The notes beneath the pieces are model-generated. The model was not told the DNA's origin, did no database searches, and was given only the letters and a program-made list of their open reading frames with translations. Below are positions 25,093 to 34,140 of a DNA stretch of 64,000 bases, one piece after another. Position numbers and translations under genes: made by a program. The DNA is taken from the NCBI GenBank assembly GCA_002440665.1, contig DJUX01000068.1:1-64000 (forward strand). The letters are read 5' to 3'. Source of the stretch: Dechloromonas sp. UBA6271. GTDB lineage: Bacteria; Pseudomonadota; Gammaproteobacteria; Burkholderiales; Rhodocyclaceae. How positions within the stretch are numbered: position 1 is the stretch's first letter; each line of letters starts with the position of its first letter.

Positions 25093-25830
25093 ATGGTCCA
25101 TTGCTTGCCGAGATTTCCGCCCGAGTTGACGCCCATTCCGTCCCCCGCGCCTGCCCCGTTGCCGGTAACCGAGGTGTTGTCCTGGCAGCAGCAGGCGTGC
25201 CGTCGCTTTTCCACCCTCTGGCCGCTCAAGGCCGGCGGGACGGTGATCTTCATGCTGCTATTTTTCTGGGGCTACTTCGGCGTGCTGCAGCATCCGGGCG
25301 GGTCGGTGACGGTCATGCCGCTGACCGTGGTCGATACCTGGATCCCCGCCACACCGGCCGCGTTCGCCATCTATGCCTCGCTCTGGTTCTACGTTTCGCT
25401 GCCGCCGGCCTTCCTGGCCGACCTGCGCCAGCTGGTCATCTACGCCTGCGGGATCGCCGTCCTTTGCCTGAGCGGCCTGGCGATCTTCTGGCTGTGGCCG
25501 ACCGCCGTGCCGCACGCCGATGTCGATTGGGCTGGCCATGCGGGCGTCGCCATGATCAAGGGCATCGATCTCGCCGGCAACGCCTGCCCTTCCCTGCATG
25601 TGGCGACCGCCGTGTTTTCCGCTGTCTGGCTCGGGCATCTGCTCAAGAGCATCGGCGCGCCGCCGGTTTTCGCCGCGTCGAGCTGGCTGCTGTGCGCGGC
25701 CATCGTCTGGTCCACCTTGGCCATTCGCCAGCATGTCTTTCTCGACGTGCTGGCCGGCCTCGTGTTCGGCCTCGTCTTCGCCGTTTTCTCGCTGCGCCGC
25801 GTCAGCCGGCGGCCCGTGCCAGCTGCTTGA
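25093..25830 (+). CDS. PAP2-family phosphatase, membrane
   Basis: A 245-residue membrane protein with about six hydrophobic segments and the PAP2 motifs NACPSLHVATAVFS (about 161-174) and IRQHVFLDVLAG (about 214-225). Such enzymes remove phosphate from lipid phosphates. It is divergent from the polyene operon and may belong to it. The start is uncertain: the ATG at 25093 gives an unusual Pro-rich lead. The 3' end overlaps dsbD on the other strand by 29 bases. Confidence 0.78.
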   Translation: MVHCLPRFPPELTPIPSPAPAPLPVTEVLSWQQQACRRFSTLWPLKAGGTVIFMLLFFWGYFGVLQHPGGSVTVMPLTVVDTWIPATPAAFAIYASLWFYVSLPPAFLADLRQLVIYACGIAVLCLSGLAIFWLWPTAVPHADVDWAGHAGVAMIKGIDLAGNACPSLHVATAVFSAVWLGHLLKSIGAPPVFAASSWLLCAAIVWSTLAIRQHVFLDVLAGLVFGLVFAVFSLRRVSRRPVPAA

Positions 25831-27550
25831 CGAAGAGTGCGGCTTCCTGGAAGCCGACGACGCGCAGGCCGGCGATTTCCTTACCGCTGCGGTCGAAGAA
25901 GATGATGCCGGGCGGGCCGTAGAGGCCGAAGCGGGCGAGCAGCACCTTGTCTTCCGGCGTGTTGGCGGTGACATCGGCCTTGAGCAGCTTGAAGCCGGCC
26001 ATTTTTTCGCGCACCGCCGGGTCGGCGAAGGTATAGCGCTCCATTTCCTTGCACGAGACGCACCAGTCGGCATAGAAATCGAGCATCACCGGGCGGTCGA
26101 CCGCATCCAGCCGGGCGTCCAGTTCGGCGAGCGAGCGCACCGGCTCGAACGGCAGCTTCTGTTCCTGCGCCGCCAGCGCCTGCCCGCGCAGATTCGCCAG
26201 TGGTTGCAGGGGGTCGCGGCTGCCGGCCAGGGCGCCGATCAGCAGTGCGGCACCGGTCAGCAGCATGACGATGCCGATGCCCTTCCAGAAGCGTTGCCAG
26301 CCGCTGGCATGCGGTGGCAGCGGGTCGAGCGCGTGCAGGAAGATGGCCGGGATGATCAGCAGCGCCGCCCACGCCAGCATCGCGGCGACCGGTGGAATCA
26401 CCGGCGACACCAGCCAGACGGCGGTGGCCAGCAGCAGGACGCCGAAGCCTTTCTTGACCGCTTCCATCCATGGACCGGTTTTGGGCAGCAGCGAACCGCC
26501 GGCGGTGCCGACGGCGATCAGCGGTACGCCCATGCCGAGCGCCATGACGAACAGCGCGGTGCCGCCGAGCACCGCATCGCCGGTCTGGCCAATGTAGAGC
26601 AGCGCACCGGCCAGCGGCGCGGCGACGCAGGGGCCGACGATCAGCGCCGACAAGGCGCCCATGGCGAAGACGCCGATGCCGCGCCCGCCCTGCAGGTGGC
26701 CGGATTCCTCGGACAGCTTGCTCTGCAAGGCGACCGGCAGTTGCAGTTCGTAGAAGCCGAACATCGAGAACGAGAGGACGACGAAGACCAGCGCGAAGGC
26801 GCCGAGCACCCAGGCGTTCTGCAGCGCGGCCGAGAGCAGCGTGCCGGTCATCCCGGCGGCGATGCCGGCGGCGGCGTAGGTCACCGCCATGCCGAGCACG
26901 TAGGCGAGCGACAGCGCGAAGCCGCGGGCGTGCGAGTTCTTGTGCCCCTGCCCGGCGATGATGCCGGAGAGGATGGGGATCATCGGCAGAACGCAGGGCG
27001 TCAGCGCCAGGCCGAGGCCGGCGATGAAGAAGAAGGCGAGATTGGCCCAGAAGCCGGCGTTGCGCAGGATCCCGGCGATTTTGCCGCTTTCGTCGGCGTC
27101 GACCGCAACCGGCGCTGCTGCCATGCTGCCGGCGGCCGGCAGTTCGACGCTGACCGTCTGCGTCTGCGGCGGGTAGCAGACGCCGGCATCGGCGCAGCCC
27201 TGCGAGGTGACGTTGAGCTTGAGCGGCAACACGCCCGAGGCGTTGCGCTCGACCGGCAGGCGGATGGCGATGTGCTTGTAGAAGACCTCGACCTTGCCGA
27301 AGTTTTCGTCGTCCTTTTCCTTGCCCTTGGGAAAGACCGGCGTGCCGAGCGTGACGCTGTCGCCGTCGACGGCGAAGCGGAACTTGTCGCGGTAGAGGTA
27401 ATAGCCCTTGGCGATCGCGAAGGCGACCTCGATGGTCTGTGCGTCGAGCGCGCGCGCCGTGGGCTTGAAGGCGACGGCCGGGTCGAGGAATTCCTCGGCA
27501 TGGGCGAGCGGGATCAGGAAGGCGAGGAGGAAAAACAGGGTACGCATCAT
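25802..27550 (-). CDS. dsbD: Thiol:disulfide interchange protein DsbD
   Basis: A 582-residue membrane reductant shuttle. After the signal peptide (MMRTLFFLLAFLIPLAHA) come the N-terminal domain with its Cys pair in CADAGVCYPP, eight membrane segments with LTPCVLPMIP and VGPCVAAPLAG, and the C-terminal thioredoxin-like domain with WCVSCKE. It passes electrons to the periplasm for DsbC and cytochrome c maturation. The linker between the first domain and the membrane part (about 147-158) is encoded by a repeat copy. ATGA overlap with cutA. Confidence 0.95.
   Translation of the reverse strand: MMRTLFFLLAFLIPLAHAEEFLDPAVAFKPTARALDAQTIEVAFAIAKGYYLYRDKFRFAVDGDSVTLGTPVFPKGKEKDDENFGKVEVFYKHIAIRLPVERNASGVLPLKLNVTSQGCADAGVCYPPQTQTVSVELPAAGSMAAAPVAVDADESGKIAGILRNAGFWANLAFFFIAGLGLALTPCVLPMIPILSGIIAGQGHKNSHARGFALSLAYVLGMAVTYAAAGIAAGMTGTLLSAALQNAWVLGAFALVFVVLSFSMFGFYELQLPVALQSKLSEESGHLQGGRGIGVFAMGALSALIVGPCVAAPLAGALLYIGQTGDAVLGGTALFVMALGMGVPLIAVGTAGGSLLPKTGPWMEAVKKGFGVLLLATAVWLVSPVIPPVAAMLAWAALLIIPAIFLHALDPLPPHASGWQRFWKGIGIVMLLTGAALLIGALAGSRDPLQPLANLRGQALAAQEQKLPFEPVRSLAELDARLDAVDRPVMLDFYADWCVSCKEMERYTFADPAVREKMAGFKLLKADVTANTPEDKVLLARFGLYGPPGIIFFDRSGKEIAGLRVVGFQEAALFVKQLARAAG
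27077..27110 (+). repeat. Dispersed uptake-signal-like repeat, copy in dsbD linker
   Basis: Exact core GTCGACCGCAAC (27098-27109) with GATTTTGCC as outer tract and CTTTCGTCGG as a weaker inner tract. Translated on the minus strand as VAVDADESGKIAG. Confidence 0.75.
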
Positions 27551-27870
27551 CTTTGGATCGTTTCCGCCGCCACCCAGTTCAGGTAGGCCGGCAATCCGTG
27601 CGTGACCGGCAGCGCGATGATTTCCGGCACGTCGTAGGGATGGTGCTGGCGGATCATGTTTTCGAGCGCGGCGTAGTTGGCTGCGGTCGACTTGATGAAC
27701 AGGGGGATTTCCGTCGCCGATTCGACGCTGCCCTGCCAGCAGTAGACCGACTGGACGCGCGGCAGGATATTGACGCAGGCGGCCAGTTTCGCTTCGACGA
27801 GGGCGAGCGCGATGGTGTTGGCGCTGGCTTCGTCCGGGCAGTTGGTGAACACGATCAGGATCTGGGGCAT
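27547..27870 (-). CDS. cutA: Divalent-cation tolerance protein CutA
   Basis: A 107-residue trimeric protein of the CutA1 family, linked to copper/divalent cation tolerance. Family features visible are VFTNCPDEASA, KLAACVNILP (about 28-37), YCWQG (about 43-47) and YDVPEIIALPV. The dsbD-cutA neighbourhood is common in proteobacteria; the stop overlaps the dsbD start. Confidence 0.93.
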   Translation of the reverse strand: MPQILIVFTNCPDEASANTIALALVEAKLAACVNILPRVQSVYCWQGSVESATEIPLFIKSTAANYAALENMIRQHHPYDVPEIIALPVTHGLPAYLNWVAAETIQR

Positions 27871-27879
27871 CGGCGGATT

Positions 27880-28677
27880 TTACTTGAGCAGGCGGCGGCG
27901 CGTCAGGCGCAGGGCGATGGTGAAGGCTACGCCAGTCGTTGCCAGCAGCGCCATGATGTGCATCAGGGCATTGGCCGGCAGCTGCCCGGCGAGCAGCGGT
28001 CGCACTAAAGCCACGCCTTGGGCCAGCGGCAGCCAGCCGCCGATCGTCGCCAGCCAGCCGGGCAGCTGGTCGGTCGGGAAGAAGACGCCGGAGATCAGCG
28101 TCATCGGCGTGATGAACAGCGTGAAGTAGTACATGAAGAAATCGTAGGATGGCGCCAGCGCGTTCCAGATCAGCCCGAGGGCGGCGAAGGCGAGCCCGGT
28201 GAGGACGATGGCCGGCAGCGCCCACAGCGCCAGCGGGCCGTTGGTCAGGCCGAGCGCGGTGATGACGACGAGGATGGCCGCGCCGGAGAACAGCGACTTG
28301 GTCGCCGCCCAGAACAGCTCGCCGGCGACGACGTCGGTGAGGCCGAGAGGCGTGTTGAGGATGGCATCCCAGGTTTTCTGGACATGCATGCGCGAGAAGG
28401 CCGAATACAGCGCCTCGAAGGTGGCGGCGTTCATCGTCGAGGCGCAGACCGTGCCGGCGGCGAGGAAGGCGACGTAGGACTGGCCGGCGATTTCCGGCAG
28501 CATGGCGCCCAGCCCGTAGCCGAGGCCGAGCATGTAGATCAGCGGGTCGGCCAGATTGCCGAGGATGGACGGCAGCGCCAGCTTTTTCCAGACGAGGAAG
28601 TTGCGCCGCCAGACCGGAAACCAGCCGACGACCGGGGAGCGGATGGTGCCCGCTGTCACGGTCGCGTCCATCGCCAA
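27880..28677 (-). CDS. ABC-2 type permease (NodJ-like)
   Basis: A 265-residue permease with six hydrophobic segments, IYMLGLGYGLGAMLPEI and the ABC-2 loop FFPTDQLPGWLATIGGWLPLA typical of NodJ-type drug/polysaccharide exporters. The matching NodI-type ATPase is not adjacent but encoded 6.8 kb upstream on the same strand (35477-36394); the two look like a pair separated by an inserted island. Confidence 0.82.
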   Translation of the reverse strand: MAMDATVTAGTIRSPVVGWFPVWRRNFLVWKKLALPSILGNLADPLIYMLGLGYGLGAMLPEIAGQSYVAFLAAGTVCASTMNAATFEALYSAFSRMHVQKTWDAILNTPLGLTDVVAGELFWAATKSLFSGAAILVVITALGLTNGPLALWALPAIVLTGLAFAALGLIWNALAPSYDFFMYYFTLFITPMTLISGVFFPTDQLPGWLATIGGWLPLAQGVALVRPLLAGQLPANALMHIMALLATTGVAFTIALRLTRRRLLK

Positions 28678-28684
28678 ATGCCGC

Positions 28685-29770
28685 TCATCGTCCGAACAGG
28701 CCCTTCAGCAAGGTGCCGACACCGGGCGTCGCGGCATCCTGGGCGGCGCCGGCGGCGGCCATCTCCATGCCGAGCATGACGCTGTCGAAGGCGCTGACGT
28801 TGACCGTCGCCGTCCAGATCAGCGGCTTCTTCTCGCCCGGCTTCTGCGGCGGGTAGGAATAACCCTGCACCGGTCCGTGCGCGATGCCGGTCAGCATCGC
28901 CATCTCGCCCTTGGCGAAAATGCCTTCGGGGATCGTGCACTCGCGCTGGCTGGCCGGCAGCATCGGGCTCTTGTTGCGGGCGGCGAGCCAGATCACGACG
29001 TCCTTGTCGTTGCCGGCGGATACCGCCTGCAGGTCGTAGCCGCGGGCGCGGTTCAGCGCGTTCCAGGTCAGCGGGATGGCTGCCTTGAGATCGCTCGCCT
29101 GCGCCTTGAGGCCCATGGGTTCGAGGAAGTCGAGGGCCGGCGTCAGCGCGAAGCGGATGTCGTCCTTCATGAAGTTGGCCTTGACGACATGGTCGCCGAC
29201 CGCCGAGGCGCCTTCCGGGATGCCGCGATAGCTCTGGTCGCCCTGCGGCCAGCCGATCGAGCGCGGCGGCAGCGAGGCATCGCGCGGTGCCTTGCCCTGG
29301 CTGCGGCTCTGGCGCGCCATCGCCTGGATCTCGGGCGGCACCTTGCCGGTCATGGCGCGGAAATCGATGACTTCCGGCTGGCCTTTCGCCACCGTCGGCG
29401 AGCAGCCCCAGTAGATCAGTACGCGACCGTCCGGCTCGCCCTCGGTACCGCCGCCGCCTGACCGGCGCTCGCCCTGCAGCGGCAGTTGCGGCCCGATGCG
29501 CATGGCGTCCGGCACCGTGTGCGCTGCCTGGTAGTCGGCCGGCAGGTCGCCCGGCGCGGTCAGGCGCAGGTCCATGTTGTGGCTGACGCTGCTGCCACCA
29601 CCGCCCCCGCCCAGCATGCTCATGAGGCTGCCCATGCCACCGGCGCCCATGCTGGCGTGGGTCATCAGGCGCATTTCATAGACGGTGGGCGCGGCTGCCG
29701 CCGGCAGCGCCAGCGCGGCCAGCGCGAGGGTAAGGGTGCGCAGCGGGAATGACGGGGAACGGGTTTGCAT
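28685..29770 (-). CDS. Secreted protein of unknown function
   Basis: A 361-residue protein with a clear Sec signal peptide ending ALALPAAAA. A Gly/Met-rich loop (GAGGMGSLMSMLGGGGGG) follows and the rest is a mixed soluble domain with no family I recognise. Start ATG 29770 has a GGAGG ribosome-binding site. It lies 7 bases before the NodJ-like permease gene. Confidence 0.65.
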   Translation of the reverse strand: MQTRSPSFPLRTLTLALAALALPAAAAPTVYEMRLMTHASMGAGGMGSLMSMLGGGGGGSSVSHNMDLRLTAPGDLPADYQAAHTVPDAMRIGPQLPLQGERRSGGGGTEGEPDGRVLIYWGCSPTVAKGQPEVIDFRAMTGKVPPEIQAMARQSRSQGKAPRDASLPPRSIGWPQGDQSYRGIPEGASAVGDHVVKANFMKDDIRFALTPALDFLEPMGLKAQASDLKAAIPLTWNALNRARGYDLQAVSAGNDKDVVIWLAARNKSPMLPASQRECTIPEGIFAKGEMAMLTGIAHGPVQGYSYPPQKPGEKKPLIWTATVNVSAFDSVMLGMEMAAAGAAQDAATPGVGTLLKGLFGR

Positions 29771-29867
29771 GGCGGGCCTCCGCGGGTGTCGGGTTGGGAG
29801 TGCTGTCATTCTAGATGTTTAGTCCCACGGTGTGCTGGGCTGGATCCGCAAATGTTACTTGACTTAG

Positions 29868-30235
29868 CGCCATTCCGGTCAGACCACGGATTGCGCCACG
29901 CTCGACCACCAGATCGGCGACGTTACGCAGCAAGAGGGTGGCAATGATTCGCTGACCTTCTCCAGCCAGTACGGCACTATCGGCATTAGCAGCCTGCCGA
30001 TCGTCAGCGGCTATGGCTACCCTAGCCACAGCAAAACTTCATCGCTCCCGTACCGCAGAATTTCACCCAGCCGACCGTGAACGCGGCCTACTCGGCTCCC
30101 TACGCCGGTGCCGCGTCAAGCCAGAAGGACGATATCTTCGTCAAGATCGAGCGACTGGCCGAGCTGCGCCAGAAAGGCATCCTGACCGATCAGGAATTCA
30201 ACGCCAAGAAGCAGGATCTGCCCAGCCAGATCTGA
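29868..30235 (+). pseudogene. Remnant of a SHOCT-domain gene (5' truncated, frameshifted)
   Basis: Two plus-strand frames join into one protein. The first reads DVTQQEGGNDSLTFSSQYG... up to about 30023, then breaks at a CAGCAAAAC stretch, and the second continues from about 30032 as NFIAPVPQNFTQPTVN... to a C-terminal SHOCT motif RLAELRQKGILTDQEFNAKK and a TGA at 30233-30235. No start codon or N-terminal domain remains, and TAG closes the frame at 29865. SHOCT tails usually end SPFH- or virion-core-like proteins. No mobile element was recognised next to it. Confidence 0.6.
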
Positions 30236-31381
30236 TCAGACCTGGGACTGCGTCACGGCTTTGCGGAAGCGCAGCAGCGCCAGCGTGAAGAAGCAGGCGC
30301 CGACGCCGGTCATCGCCAGCAGGTCGCGCCAGATCACGTCGAAGCCCGCCCCCCGGTAGAGGATGGCCTGCGCCAGGCGGACGAAGTAGGTGGTCGGCGC
30401 GCCGAGCATGATGTGCTGCACCAGCGGCGGCATGCTCTCGCGCGGCGAGACGCCCCCCGAGAGCAACAGCAGCGGGATGATGCTGAGAATGACGAGCAGG
30501 CCGAACTGCGGCATCGAGCGGGCCAGCGTACCGAGGAAGATGCCGATGGACGCCGCCGCGAACAGGTAGCAGGCCGCTGCCGCCAGAAACAGCGGTACGG
30601 AACCGGCAATCGGTACCTTCAGCACCTGCTGCACCATCACCAGCAGCGCGAAGGTGACGCCGACCAGCACCGCCAGCCCATTGGCCCAGATTTTCGCCAT
30701 CATGATCTCGAACGGCGTCAGCGGCATCACCAGCAGATGCTCGATGGTGCCGTGCTCGCGCTCGCGGATGAAGGCGGCGCCGACCAGGATGATGGTCAGC
30801 ATGGTGACGTTGTTGATGAGTTCCATGACGCCGCCGAACCAGACGCCGATCAGGTTGGGATTGAAGCGTACGCGGGTGGTCAGCTTGATTGGTGTCTCGG
30901 TCGCGTCACGGGTGCCGGTCAGGTATTCGTTCACTTCGCCGAGCGCGATGGTCTTGATGTAGGTAGCGCCGATGAACGCCTGGCTCATGATCGTCGCGTC
31001 GATATTGAGCTGGATGTCTGGTTTGCGCCCGGTCTCCACGTCGTGCTGGAAATTGGGCGGGATGACCAGCGTGAAGTTGAAACGGCCGGAATCCATGCCC
31101 TTGTCCAGCTTGGCCAGCGTCGTCTGTTGCGGTGGACGGAAATAAGGCGGGTAAAACGCGCCGACGATGCGCCGCGACAAAGGCGACTGGTCTTCGTCCA
31201 CCACCGCGATCGGCGCGTTGCGCAACTCCTGCGAGGCGCCGGTCGCCGCCGTGTAGATCGCCCCCGAAAACGCCCAGCAGATCAGGATTAGCAGCACCTT
31301 GTCGGCGCGCAGGCTTTGCAGTTCCTTCAAGCCCAGGCGGTAGATATTTGAAAACGTCGTGGACAGCGTGGCGAAGCGCAT
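30236..31381 (-). CDS. ABC-2 type permease (YhhJ-like)
   Basis: A 381-residue permease: one N-terminal membrane segment, a large periplasmic domain, then five membrane segments with REREHGTIEHLLVMPLTP (about 236-253), the ABC-2 signature. It follows the RbbA-like gene by 2 bases and forms a HlyD/RbbA/YhhJ efflux set. Its end abuts the SHOCT pseudogene. Confidence 0.87.
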   Translation of the reverse strand: MRFATLSTTFSNIYRLGLKELQSLRADKVLLILICWAFSGAIYTAATGASQELRNAPIAVVDEDQSPLSRRIVGAFYPPYFRPPQQTTLAKLDKGMDSGRFNFTLVIPPNFQHDVETGRKPDIQLNIDATIMSQAFIGATYIKTIALGEVNEYLTGTRDATETPIKLTTRVRFNPNLIGVWFGGVMELINNVTMLTIILVGAAFIREREHGTIEHLLVMPLTPFEIMMAKIWANGLAVLVGVTFALLVMVQQVLKVPIAGSVPLFLAAAACYLFAAASIGIFLGTLARSMPQFGLLVILSIIPLLLLSGGVSPRESMPPLVQHIMLGAPTTYFVRLAQAILYRGAGFDVIWRDLLAMTGVGACFFTLALLRFRKAVTQSQV

Positions 31382-31383
31382 GG

Positions 31384-34134
31384 CTATTTCTCCTGCTTCC
31401 TGAGCAGCGCCACCGACAGCGCCGTCAGCACCGGGATGAAGCAGGCCAGCGCGATGAACTGCGGCCACAGGTCGGCAAAGCCGAGCGCCTTGGTGAAGGT
31501 GCCGCGACTGACGATCAGGAAATAACTGGCCGGGAAGAACTGGCCGATCCAGTAGCTCGCGCCTTCCAGCGCCGCCACCGGCGTCGTCAGCCCGGAAAAG
31601 CTGACGGTGGGCAGGATGGTCAGGATCGCCGTGCCGAACAGCGCAGCAATCTGCGTGGTGGTGAAGGTCGAGATCAGCAGGCCGAAACCGGTGGTGGCGA
31701 TCACGTACAGAAAAGCGCCGAAACTCAGCGCCAGCAGGCTGCCCTTGATCGGCACATGGAACATCAGTTGCGACTGGATGACCAGCAGCACGAAGCTGAT
31801 CAGCGCCACGACGATGTACGGCAACTGCTTGCCGAGCAGGAATTCGAGCCGCGTCACCGGCGTTACGTAGAGGTTGGTGATCGAGCCAAGCTCCTTCTCG
31901 CGCACGACGCCGAGCGCCATCAGGATGGCCGGGATGAAGATCAGCAGGATCGGAATCACCGCCGGCACCATCGCGTAGATGCTCTTGAAATCCTGGTTGT
32001 AGCGGTAGCGGGAAACGATATTGACCGGGTAGTCGGTCTCGACGCCGGTCGCCTCGCGGATGATCTGCTGTACGTATTGCAGGTGCATGCCTTGCATGTA
32101 ACCGCGCACGGTTTCGCCGCGATACGGCATGGCACCATCGACCCAGACACCGACTTCCGGCCAGTGGCCGCGCCGCAGATCGCGGCCGAAGTCGGCGGGA
32201 ATGTCGATGGCCAGCGCCAGCTCGCCGTTTCGCATGCGGCGGTCGAGATCGGCGTCATCGAGGATCGGCGGGCGCTCGATGAAATAACGCGAACCGGCGA
32301 TGTTCTGGATGTAGGCGCGGCTTTCCGGCGACTGGTCGCGGTCCAGCGCGGCGAAGCGCAGGCCCTCTACATCGAGCGAGATGCCGAAACCGAGCACGAA
32401 CATCAGCAGCACCGAGCCGAGCAAGGCGAAAGCCAGGCGGATCGGGTCGCGGCGCAGTTCCAGCGCCTCGCGGTAGGCGTAGCCAAGCAGGCGGCGCATG
32501 CTGAAGGCGCTTTGGCCAGCACTCGGCCCGGCTTTGTTGCTGCTGCGGTCGACCTCCATTTTTGCCTGTTTTTCGGGGTCGACCGCAACAGGCGCTTTTT
32601 CGACCCCCGTCGCCTCTTCCAGATAGCTGATGAACGCCGCCTCAAGATCCGGCTGCCCACGCGCCACGCAGAGGCCAGCCGGGGTGTCGCTGGCCAGCAC
32701 CTTGCCGGCGTGCATCAGAGAAATGCGGTCGCAGCGCTCGGCCTCGTTCATGAAGTGCGTTGAGATGAAGATGGTGACGCCCTGCCCGCGCGACAGCTCG
32801 ACCAGCAGTGCCCAGAATTCGTCGCGCGCCACTGGGTCGACGCCGGAAGTCGGCTCGTCGAGGATCAGCAGTTTCGGCTCATGCACCACCGCCACGGCCA
32901 GCGACAGGCGCTGGCGGATGCCGAGCGGCAGTTCCGCGGCGGCCTTGTCGGCGTAGGGTTCCAGCCCGAAACGCTGCATCAGCTCCGTAAGACGCGGGCC
33001 GCGCCGGTCGTCCGACAGATGGAAGAGCCGCGCGTGCAGATCGAGGTTGGCGCGCACAGTCAGTTCGCCGTACAGCGAGAAGGACTGCGACATGTAGCCG
33101 ACCTGCTTGCGTGTTTCGAGATCGCTTGCATCGACCGCCTTGCCGAACAGCTTGGCCGCGCCATCGGTGGGCGGCAGCAGGCCGGTCAGCATCTTCATCG
33201 TCGTCGTCTTGCCGCAGCCATTCGAACCGAGAAAGCCGAAAATCTCGCCGCGCTCGATCTTGAAGCTGACGCGGTCGACCGCCGTAAAGTCGCCAAAACG
33301 CTGCGACAGGCCATCGGCCTCGATGGCGTAAACGCCGCCATCGTCCACGCGCGGCGGAATCACCAATTCATGGTGCGCCTGCCGGCGCTCCTCGGGCAGC
33401 AGGCGTATGAAGGCGCCGTCGAGCGTCGTCTGCCCGGTCTGCGCCCGCAGTTCGGCCGGCGTGCCGGTGCCGATCACCTTGCCGTCATCCATCGCCACCA
33501 GCCAGTCGAAGCGCTCGGCCTCTTCCATGTAGGCCGTCGCCACCAGCACGCTCATGCCCGGCCGGCGGGCGCGGATGCTGTCGATCAGCTCCCAGAACTG
33601 GCGGCGCGACAGCGGATCGACGCCGGTCGTCGGCTCATCGAGAATCAACAGGTCGGGATCGTGGATCAGCGCGCAGCACAGGCCGAGCTTCTGCTTCATG
33701 CCGCCCGACAACTTGGCGGCGGGCCGGTCGCGGAAGGGTGACAAACCCGTGCTGGCCAGCAGTTCGGCGATACGCTGCTCGCGCTCGCGCTTGCCCTGCC
33801 CGAAGAGGCGGCCGAAGAAATCGACGTTCTCGAACACCGATAGCGTCGGGTACAGATTCCGGCCCAGCCCCTGCGGCATGTAGGCGATGCGCGGTTGCAC
33901 CGAAGCGCGAAAACGGCGCTCGCCGATGTCGCCGCCCAGCACTTCAACCTTGCCCGTCTGAATCTGCCGCGCCCCGGAAACCAGCGCCAGCAGCGACGAC
34001 TTGCCGACGCCATCCGGCCCGATCAGGCCGACCATGCAGCCGGCCGGCAAACTCACATCGACCGCCTCCAGCGCCGTCACCGCGCCATAGCGGTGGCTGA
34101 CGCCGGCAAGCTTGGCGACCGGCACGCGGTCCAT
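31384..34134 (-). CDS. RbbA-type ABC transporter, two ATPase domains plus permease
   Basis: A 916-residue fusion. ATPase domain 1 has Walker A GPDGVGKSS (about 38-46) and LSGGMKQKLGLCCALIHDP; ATPase domain 2 has GSNGCGKTT (about 301-309) and VVHEPKLLILDEPTSGVDP; the C-terminal third is an ABC-2 permease with REKELGSITNLYVTPVT. E. coli RbbA/YhiH has this layout and is tied to ribosome ATPase and efflux roles. The linker between ATPase 2 and permease (about 513-526) is encoded by the best repeat copy. Confidence 0.9.
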   Translation of the reverse strand: MDRVPVAKLAGVSHRYGAVTALEAVDVSLPAGCMVGLIGPDGVGKSSLLALVSGARQIQTGKVEVLGGDIGERRFRASVQPRIAYMPQGLGRNLYPTLSVFENVDFFGRLFGQGKREREQRIAELLASTGLSPFRDRPAAKLSGGMKQKLGLCCALIHDPDLLILDEPTTGVDPLSRRQFWELIDSIRARRPGMSVLVATAYMEEAERFDWLVAMDDGKVIGTGTPAELRAQTGQTTLDGAFIRLLPEERRQAHHELVIPPRVDDGGVYAIEADGLSQRFGDFTAVDRVSFKIERGEIFGFLGSNGCGKTTTMKMLTGLLPPTDGAAKLFGKAVDASDLETRKQVGYMSQSFSLYGELTVRANLDLHARLFHLSDDRRGPRLTELMQRFGLEPYADKAAAELPLGIRQRLSLAVAVVHEPKLLILDEPTSGVDPVARDEFWALLVELSRGQGVTIFISTHFMNEAERCDRISLMHAGKVLASDTPAGLCVARGQPDLEAAFISYLEEATGVEKAPVAVDPEKQAKMEVDRSSNKAGPSAGQSAFSMRRLLGYAYREALELRRDPIRLAFALLGSVLLMFVLGFGISLDVEGLRFAALDRDQSPESRAYIQNIAGSRYFIERPPILDDADLDRRMRNGELALAIDIPADFGRDLRRGHWPEVGVWVDGAMPYRGETVRGYMQGMHLQYVQQIIREATGVETDYPVNIVSRYRYNQDFKSIYAMVPAVIPILLIFIPAILMALGVVREKELGSITNLYVTPVTRLEFLLGKQLPYIVVALISFVLLVIQSQLMFHVPIKGSLLALSFGAFLYVIATTGFGLLISTFTTTQIAALFGTAILTILPTVSFSGLTTPVAALEGASYWIGQFFPASYFLIVSRGTFTKALGFADLWPQFIALACFIPVLTALSVALLRKQEK
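32542..32553 (-). repeat. Second, inverted core of dispersed repeat
   Basis: GCTGCGGTCGAC lies 3 bases before the tract of the copy at 32557-32595 and points the other way. It shares the same two A/T tracts (ATTTTT and GTTTTTC) with that copy, giving two convergent cores around one pair of tracts. Confidence 0.65.
32557..32595 (+). repeat. Dispersed uptake-signal-like repeat, best copy, in RbbA-like linker
   Basis: Exact core GTCGACCGCAAC (32578-32589) with tracts CATTTTTGCC and TGTTTTTCGG on its 5' side. The A/T runs start 10 bases apart. Translated on the minus strand as VAVDPEKQAKM. Confidence 0.85.
33270..33300 (-). repeat. Possible degenerate repeat copy in RbbA-like gene
   Basis: CGCGGTCGACCG followed by GTAAAG and CAAAACG at the usual spacing. 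The codons give FTAVDRV, a normal stretch of an ABC ATPase, so selection on the protein may explain it. Confidence 0.3.
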
Positions 34135-34140
34135 GATGAT

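Noticed and set aside
27680..27712. GCTGCGGTCGAC in cutA with weak A/T flank
   Set aside because: The codons give IKSTAANY, a conserved CutA stretch, and the A/T tracts are poor. Counted as a core match only.
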